A stretch of 6,757 nt of DNA from Candidatus Latescibacterota bacterium (GTDB taxonomy: Bacteria > Blakebacterota > Blakebacteria > Blakebacterales > Blakebacteraceae): the NCBI GenBank assembly GCA_023135015.1, contig JAGLTZ010000079.1, positions 1 to 6,757 on the forward strand. The letters run 5' to 3'. Below the pieces are notes generated by a model, which was not told the origin of the DNA, ran no database searches, and saw nothing but the letters and a program-made list of their open reading frames with translations. The translations under genes were made by a program, and so were the position numbers. Positions 1 through 5,052 of the stretch are shown here, one piece after another (within the stretch, counting starts at the first letter, position 1; each line of letters begins with the position of its first letter).

Positions 1-31
1 AAGAAGAGGGTGCGCACGACAGGAGATCTGT

Positions 32-1069
32 TCAGCGGGCTCCACGCCCATCCAGCAGAGCGTCGGCGAGCCTGACGGCGGCGACCGTGGCACCTTCCCC
101 CGCTACCCCCTTTCCCGCTATGTCGAACGCAGTCCCATGGTCGGGTGATGTGCGTACGACGGGCAGCCCCAGCGTTACATTGACCCCCATCCCCCCCGCC
201 TCGATCTTCACGGCAGTGAGGCCCTGGTCGTGGTATGGCGCCATGACAGCATCATACAATTCCCAGCGGCGGCGGCCGAAGAATGCATCGGCGCTGAAGA
301 GACCATCCACATTGACACTACCGCTTCTGGCCTCCAGCATGGCCGGCTCCAGTACCTCTCGCTCCTCACGATCTTCCTCGGCGCCGGTTCCACCGTGAGG
401 ATTCAGCGCCAGCAGGGCGATCCGCGGACCATCAACGCCAAACTGCGCTCGCAGTCCTTCGTGGAGAACAGACAGCCGGCCGGCGATTCCTTCCACTGTC
501 AGTGCCGACGGAACCTCCCGCAGAGGAATGTGCGTAGTAGCAACAGCTACACGGAGCCTTCCCCCTACAAGTAGCATGAGCGGCGTCTGGGAATCGAACC
601 GCTCGCCGAACCACTCTGTGAGACCCGGCGTGGTTACCCCCGCATCGTGCAGCGCCCTCTTGTTAACGGGAGCTGTTATCACCGCAGTTTTCTGTGGATT
701 TGCCGAGGCGAACTCGGCAGCCGTCTCAAGGCATTCCAGTGCGACGCTGGCCCCTGTAGTGGTCCTTTCGCCGCAGAACAGAATATCGCGCGCCAGACCA
801 TTATCCATCCCTTGAAGACTCTCGGGAACCACTATATGTATCTGGTGATCCTGTGGCCGGGGAAGGCCCAGCATGGCAGCAGCCAGTTCCCACAGCACCG
901 GCGGCCCAACCACACCTATCGGGCCCAATCCTTCCTCCACCAGCACAGGCAGTGCTTTAAGGACAACCTCCGGCCCCACGCCGGCCGGATCGCCCATTGT
1001 AATAAGCAGGCGTGGCTGCTCCTGGCCTGAGTACACCGCTCCGCTCTGCTGTGGATTCCCGTCACCCAT
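32..1069 (-). CDS. pdxA: 4-hydroxythreonine-4-phosphate dehydrogenase PdxA, 345 aa
   Basis: PdxA oxidises 4-phosphohydroxy-L-threonine with NAD(P)+; after decarboxylation the product, 3-amino-1-hydroxyacetone 1-phosphate, is used by PdxJ for pyridoxine phosphate in the DXP-dependent vitamin B6 route. It is a cytoplasmic, metal-dependent homodimer. Visible motifs: ITMGDPAGVGPE 23-34, ITAPVNK 131-137, the metal-ligand histidines His180 (TTHIPLRE), His225 (NPHGG) and His280 (APYHDQG), and GVNVTLGLPVVRTSPDHGTA about 295-314. Length is normal, with about 18 extra residues at the N-terminus. Two departures stand out: Leu150 replaces the His of the GHTE substrate motif (PGLTE), and HGGT at 225-228 replaces HAGE. 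The ATG is the first possible start, since an in-frame TAA lies 9 bases upstream; GTG at 1036 is a weaker alternative. It lies 14 bases after surA. The family call is secure; the exact substrate is less so because of the altered active site. Confidence 0.94.
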   Translation of the reverse strand: MGDGNPQQSGAVYSGQEQPRLLITMGDPAGVGPEVVLKALPVLVEEGLGPIGVVGPPVLWELAAAMLGLPRPQDHQIHIVVPESLQGMDNGLARDILFCGERTTTGASVALECLETAAEFASANPQKTAVITAPVNKRALHDAGVTTPGLTEWFGERFDSQTPLMLLVGGRLRVAVATTHIPLREVPSALTVEGIAGRLSVLHEGLRAQFGVDGPRIALLALNPHGGTGAEEDREEREVLEPAMLEARSGSVNVDGLFSADAFFGRRRWELYDAVMAPYHDQGLTAVKIEAGGMGVNVTLGLPVVRTSPDHGTAFDIAGKGVAGEGATVAAVRLADALLDGRGAR

Positions 1070-1077
1070 GACGGAAG

Positions 1078-1086
1078 ATTATATCA
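1078..1086 (-). promoter_or_regulatory. Extended -10 promoter element for pdxA (putative leaderless start)
   Basis: The minus strand reads TGATATAAT, a perfect match to the sigma-70-type extended -10 consensus TGnTATAAT. Its TG comes from the TGA stop of surA. Eight bases (CTTCCGTC) separate it from the pdxA ATG at 1069, so transcription would begin at or within a base or two of that A. No good -35 sits at 17 bases: ACATTG occupies that position, and TTGAGA lies at 14. Extended -10 promoters often do without one. There is no Shine-Dalgarno before the ATG, which fits a leaderless transcript. This is prediction from sequence only. Confidence 0.5.
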
Positions 1087-2424
1087 TTCTTTCTTGATCT
1101 CAATGTAGGTTTCTCTGCGGAGCTCATCCAGCCACGCCTCGACATCCTCCTGGTCGTGCAGCTGCTGCACTATGAGCTCCACGCGGGGAAAGTCGTTCCG
1201 AAGCACCATGTTGACGGTGGATTCATCCCACGGTATGCGCTGGACGAAATGAACCGTGTTTTCCAACTCCAGTGGCCCAGTCCAGTCGCCGGGTTCAAGG
1301 GTCTGAAGGGCATCTATCCACTCCGCTGACAAACCCGAGTTGGCGGCTGTCAGCGGCAGGAACAACATTCCGAAATATCCCGTTTCCTCGGCCGCACCTT
1401 CCTCGTCGCTGAAACGCTCCACGAGGTCAATGAATGACTCCCCAGCCGCCAAGGCATCCTCGATCATCGATATCGTGTCGGCCAACGCACGTATTGTAGT
1501 TCCCTCCTCAACCCCCCGAATCAGGATGTGCCTGGCTTGCGCCCTTTCCTCGTCTCTGGATATCACCTGGATCAGGTGCCACCCGAACTGGCTGCGAACC
1601 GGCTCTGAAACCTCACCGATAGGCAGGTTCCAGACAGTACTGTCCACGCTGGCTACATAGGTCCCCATCGGGGCCTCGCCCAGATCGCCGCCCAGCGGCC
1701 CGCTGTTGGGATCGTCGGAGTACTGACGCGCGATGGTCTCAAAATCCTCACGCCCGCTCACTATAAGCTCCCACAGCTCCTCTATTCTCTGTCTTGCGAC
1801 AACGTCTGGATCGATATCGGCCGGCGGTTCAAGAAGCAGGTGCCTGATGAAAAGCAATTCATCTGCATGCTCGCGGACAAACTCTGCCGCATCCCTTCTG
1901 GATACTGCCGTCGGCCGCCCGATCCCAAGTTCCTGCAGCAGCTTGGAACGAAGAAGCTGATTGCGCACCAGTGGCCGTCTCCGTCTGCGCAGCTCGGCAA
2001 TAGTAATTCCTTCTCTGTTGAGCTGTTGCTGGAAGGCGCTCTCTCCTCCGTAACTCTCCTGCAGCTCTGCCATCCATTGGTTTATCGCCTCTTCCACCTC
2101 ACCCCGCTCAACGACGATGGAGTCGCGAAGGGCCCTGGCTACAATCAGGGTCTGATCAATCAGGTCCTGCAGTATAGTAGAGCGGATATCGTCTCTCTCT
2201 TCATCGGTCATGGAACCCGGCTCGATCCGCTGTTCCTGCATCCTCATCAGGAAGAGCAGCTCCACATCACTCTTCAGGATGATCTCGCCGCCCACTATCG
2301 CCGCTATCCCGTCAATCGTCTCTCGCTGGCCCTCAACCCCGGTCGGTACCTGCGCCCGCATCGGCGCTGGCAGCGATACGATTAACGCTGCCGCAATAAG
2401 TGACCATGAGAAGAAACGCCTCAC
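1084..2424 (-). CDS. surA: SurA-type periplasmic chaperone / peptidyl-prolyl isomerase, 446 aa
   Basis: SurA escorts unfolded outer-membrane proteins across the periplasm and can isomerise Xaa-Pro bonds. A signal peptide is visible: RR, hydrophobic core about 8-19, probable cleavage after MRA (24). The N-terminal chaperone region covers about 35-165, starting with IDGIAAIVGGEII and including a run of five arginines (146-150). Two parvulin domains follow. The first, about 190-290, has His195 in RHLL, GGDLG at 245-249 and FGWH with His283. The second, about 295-408, has His299 in ARHIL and His402 in VHFVQRI, but ETGYFG where GGDLGW is usual. A short C-terminal helical segment completes the SurA layout; E. 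coli SurA is 428 aa. The GTG start overlaps the previous stop by 4 bases (GTGA) and has a good AGGGAG site, implying coupled translation. Unlike its two upstream neighbours it has no lipobox, so it should be soluble. pdxA follows, as in enterobacteria. Confidence 0.93.
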   Translation of the reverse strand: MRRFFSWSLIAAALIVSLPAPMRAQVPTGVEGQRETIDGIAAIVGGEIILKSDVELLFLMRMQEQRIEPGSMTDEERDDIRSTILQDLIDQTLIVARALRDSIVVERGEVEEAINQWMAELQESYGGESAFQQQLNREGITIAELRRRRRPLVRNQLLRSKLLQELGIGRPTAVSRRDAAEFVREHADELLFIRHLLLEPPADIDPDVVARQRIEELWELIVSGREDFETIARQYSDDPNSGPLGGDLGEAPMGTYVASVDSTVWNLPIGEVSEPVRSQFGWHLIQVISRDEERAQARHILIRGVEEGTTIRALADTISMIEDALAAGESFIDLVERFSDEEGAAEETGYFGMLFLPLTAANSGLSAEWIDALQTLEPGDWTGPLELENTVHFVQRIPWDESTVNMVLRNDFPRVELIVQQLHDQEDVEAWLDELRRETYIEIKKE

Positions 2425-3308
2425 GGCAGCCGCTCCCTGCCCAGCGCTTCAAGACCTGCTTCGATATTAATGGAGACATCCGCCTGATCGAGCAGTCGTG
2501 AGAGCAGCTCATCCAGCTTCATTTCCCACAGATCGCTGGTCAGGCGCATCACTATCTCATCACGGACTTCCCCGAGGGAGCGTACGGTACCTGCCTCCTG
2601 CCGGTCGTTCACCCGCACGAGTATGTACCCGTCGTCAATCCGGATCGGCCGGCTGAGCGTACCCGCTCTGACTTCGAAGACCGCATCCCCCAACTCGTCC
2701 CCAAGCTCAACACGTGACAGGTACTGCATTTCAAGGTTTGATGCCACAACTCCCAGGGATGTGTCAGCCATTACCTCTGTAAAGCTTCTACCACCGTTCA
2801 GGGCCTGTCGAGCCTGCCCGGCGTGATCGGCATCCTCGAACCATACAATTGCAGCCTGCACTTCCGCTTCGACCCGCGTAAAGGATGCCAGATTATTCTC
2901 GTAATAGGAGGAGATTTCTTCTTCTGATATGAAGGGCCGCATGTCGAGCTCGTCCTCCAGGAAGACATCGATTATGATGTCCCGGCGAGCCTGGCGCGCC
3001 CTCTGCTCAACCCTGAGGTCATTTCCGTACCCTATCGCCTCGGCGGCCTGGAAGAGCAGCTCGCTCCGCATCCACTGATTGACAAATCCCACCAGATCAC
3101 CCTGACCGGCTCCGTTGAGGACCTCGTCGGGAACCATGCGGCGCAGGTCCTCCACGGTCAACGTGGCGTCACCAACCTGCGCTATCACTGCAGATGATTG
3201 AGACTGACGGCTGCAGGCCCCCAGCAGGAGGGCGCCCCCGAACAGGGCCGTCCATACCATTCCTGCCCAGGGCTTCAGAACAACCTTATTTCTCTGGAAG
3301 TAGTTCAC
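2421..3308 (-). CDS. SurA-like lipoprotein with a degenerate parvulin domain, 295 aa
   Basis: This is a probable periplasmic chaperone of the SurA/PpiC fold. A hydrophobic segment about 17-30 ends in lipobox LGAC, predicting lipidation at Cys32 with Ser at +2. VIAQVGDATLT at 41-51 is the usual first strand of SurA-N domains. Helices follow to about 145, including EEEISSYYENN, which typically precedes the parvulin domain. The region about 147-240 has the parvulin pattern, but neither signature His is present: the first falls in QAAIVWF (151-157) and the second is Tyr228 in DDGYILV. Isomerase activity is therefore doubtful. The start chosen is GTG at 3308, overlapping the previous gene by 23 bases; it supplies the basic residues of the signal peptide but has no clear Shine-Dalgarno. 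An alternative ATG at 3260 (Met17) would avoid the overlap but leave no positive charge before the hydrophobic stretch. The fold is fairly sure; the function is inferred. Confidence 0.85.
   Translation of the reverse strand: MNYFQRNKVVLKPWAGMVWTALFGGALLLGACSRQSQSSAVIAQVGDATLTVEDLRRMVPDEVLNGAGQGDLVGFVNQWMRSELLFQAAEAIGYGNDLRVEQRARQARRDIIIDVFLEDELDMRPFISEEEISSYYENNLASFTRVEAEVQAAIVWFEDADHAGQARQALNGGRSFTEVMADTSLGVVASNLEMQYLSRVELGDELGDAVFEVRAGTLSRPIRIDDGYILVRVNDRQEAGTVRSLGEVRDEIVMRLTSDLWEMKLDELLSRLLDQADVSINIEAGLEALGRERLP
2433..2438 (-). promoter_or_regulatory. Ribosome binding site for surA
   Basis: On the minus strand AGGGAG lies 8 bases before the GTG at 2424-2422. It is the best-placed Shine-Dalgarno in the window and supports the GTG start, whose last two bases overlap the previous gene's TGA. 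Confidence 0.7.
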
Positions 3309-5052
3309 CTTGAGAATCGTTTCGAGCAGCTTCCCGCCACGCTACTATCCCCTCCGCCCAGTTCCGAATCAGTTCTTCATTCTTCCAGATCCTCGCTCGA
3401 GCTCTGGCATCCTCCTTGAACTGTTCGACAATAGTCCTCTCCTTCTCGAGCCGGAAATTCTCGCGCAGGTTCTCCCTCACATCCTCCAGCTGTATCAGGT
3501 GAGGTTCAAGTATCTGAATGACCTTGAAGATGCTGAAACCGAGCGGCGTTTCAACCACGGGACCGAACCCGTCCTCGGGAACCTCGAACACCGCCTCGCC
3601 CAGCGGGCCGAACTCATCCCTCCTTATCGGGACGAATCGTCCCCCGCGCTGGACGAATCCGGGTCGGATCGTGTAGTCCCGGGCCAGCGAATCCATGCTC
3701 TCCCCCTCCTTCGCCCGGAGGAGCAGCTCCTCGGCCTCCTCCCTCGTCTCTACGAGAACCTCAACTATCCGGCGCCGCTCCGGCAGATCGAACAACTGGG
3801 GGTTCTGCTCGTAATACTCCTCTATCTCCTCGTCGATCGCCGGCCTGGCTTCTGCCCTGAGAGAGTTCAGTTTGAGAGCGTATAGCCGGCTGTCGGTAAA
3901 CCTCTTGCGGCTTGCCAGTACGGCGGGTTCTTTCCTGTACCCCTTCGAAGTGGCATACTCCGCGACCCCGTCGATGATGACCCATTCCAAGAACATATGT
4001 CTCCAGTCATCAAGCGTCAGTGGATTATCCCTTTCACTCGGGCTGAGAAGCTCAATGCGTTCCAGAAGGTCCTGAGAGGTATAGGGATTGGTTTTGGAAC
4101 GTACAACCACCCTCCTCCTGTCCTCTCTCGAGAGCTCTGGGAGGGGGTTGTTCGAAGGGTCCCGGCCGAACGAGTCCATCAACTGATCGTACAGCCACCT
4201 GAACTGGTCTTCGTCGAAATGAAAGCCGCCCTCGGCCCATATCCGGTTCGACAGCTCCTGCTCCATCGCATCTTGTTTGAAGCTGAAGATGAAGGAACGG
4301 GCCGCAGCACGCTCCTCCTCGGGCATCCCACGCTCGCGTGTTCGCTCCTCAAGAACCTTGATGAAGTGAAACTCCCTGCCTACCTGGATCGGCCCCTGCC
4401 AGGTTTCAACCGGGATCTGGTATGCGATTGGCTGCAGCTCTGTATAGACGCTGAACGGCCCTTCCCCCCACGCAAGCCACCCAAGATCACCCCTGTGGAG
4501 GCCAACATCGTTGTCACGTGAATAGATGATCGCAACTCTTTCCCACTCCTCGCCGGCCTTGAGACGTTCTTCAACCTCCTGCGCTGCCGGTCTGTTCAGC
4601 GTGAGGATGTGCTGGAAGTGCCTTTCGATGAGCGAGCGGCTTAAAAGACTGTCGATCTCGGCGTCGGTGATCGTTATCGCCCCTACTATCTCCCTCTGCT
4701 TGACCATGCGGTTGAGCAGATTTTTTATGTACCTTTCCCGAAGATTCTTGAAGTTATCAGACTCATGAAGGCCGTCGTCCCGACCTCCCTCCTGGACCAC
4801 CTTGAAACCGATCAGGTCTTCAAGTTTCTCATCCAGTATCCTGATCTGCTCTTCAACTGTATTCTGTTCCTGGGGAGGCGGCCTGTAAAAGGTCTGGAAG
4901 TCTGCCATCGTAATATCCAGCCTGTCCACCCGGGCAACCACCAGCCCCTTATCCCCGCTCCTGCCGCATCCTGCAAGACTGACTGCCAGAAGGAGGCCGA
5001 GCAGGAACCCCCATAGACTTTTCTGTCTCAAACTTAACTTCCGTCTACCCAT
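3286..5052 (-). CDS. Two-module parvulin-type peptidyl-prolyl isomerase / chaperone lipoprotein (SurA/PpiC-like), 588 aa
   Basis: This is a probable extracytoplasmic folding factor. A basic N-terminus (RRK, R, K) and hydrophobic stretch about 13-26 end in a lipobox LAGC, predicting a lipoprotein anchored at Cys29. Residue +2 is Gly, not Asp, which in enterobacteria would favour the outer membrane. The rest reads as two similar units, each a SurA-N-like helical region followed by a parvulin domain (about 36-237 and 311-517), then a charged helical tail. The first parvulin keeps His148 in HFQHIL, GDLGW at 188-192 and His229 in the final strand, so it could be catalytic. The second has Glu431 and Ser507 at those positions and GGRF instead of GGDLG, so it is probably non-catalytic and holds substrate or has a structural role. 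The ATG lies inside the end of mfd, preceded by a GGAG-type site. Substrates are unknown; a PrsA- or PpiD-like role is possible. Confidence 0.9.
   Translation of the reverse strand: MGRRKLSLRQKSLWGFLLGLLLAVSLAGCGRSGDKGLVVARVDRLDITMADFQTFYRPPPQEQNTVEEQIRILDEKLEDLIGFKVVQEGGRDDGLHESDNFKNLRERYIKNLLNRMVKQREIVGAITITDAEIDSLLSRSLIERHFQHILTLNRPAAQEVEERLKAGEEWERVAIIYSRDNDVGLHRGDLGWLAWGEGPFSVYTELQPIAYQIPVETWQGPIQVGREFHFIKVLEERTRERGMPEEERAAARSFIFSFKQDAMEQELSNRIWAEGGFHFDEDQFRWLYDQLMDSFGRDPSNNPLPELSREDRRRVVVRSKTNPYTSQDLLERIELLSPSERDNPLTLDDWRHMFLEWVIIDGVAEYATSKGYRKEPAVLASRKRFTDSRLYALKLNSLRAEARPAIDEEIEEYYEQNPQLFDLPERRRIVEVLVETREEAEELLLRAKEGESMDSLARDYTIRPGFVQRGGRFVPIRRDEFGPLGEAVFEVPEDGFGPVVETPLGFSIFKVIQILEPHLIQLEDVRENLRENFRLEKERTIVEQFKEDARARARIWKNEELIRNWAEGIVAWREAARNDSQGELLPEK

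Noticed and set aside
1..51. Possible start of a further minus-strand gene after pdxA (GTG at 17-15, or ATG at 51-49 overlapping the pdxA end)
   Set aside because: Both frames stay open to the left edge, but only 5 to 17 codons are visible, neither has a Shine-Dalgarno, and no family can be recognised. I could not choose between them.
1070..1083. Terminator or attenuator between surA and pdxA
   Set aside because: The gap is only 14 bases with no inverted repeat or T-run; it is better explained as the -10 element and spacer.
1840..2385. Plus-strand open frame of 181 codons opposite surA
   Set aside because: It is antisense to well-conserved SurA sequence with no recognisable motif. The same reasoning applies to the plus-strand frames at 3310-3885 and 3997-4521 opposite the 588-aa lipoprotein gene.
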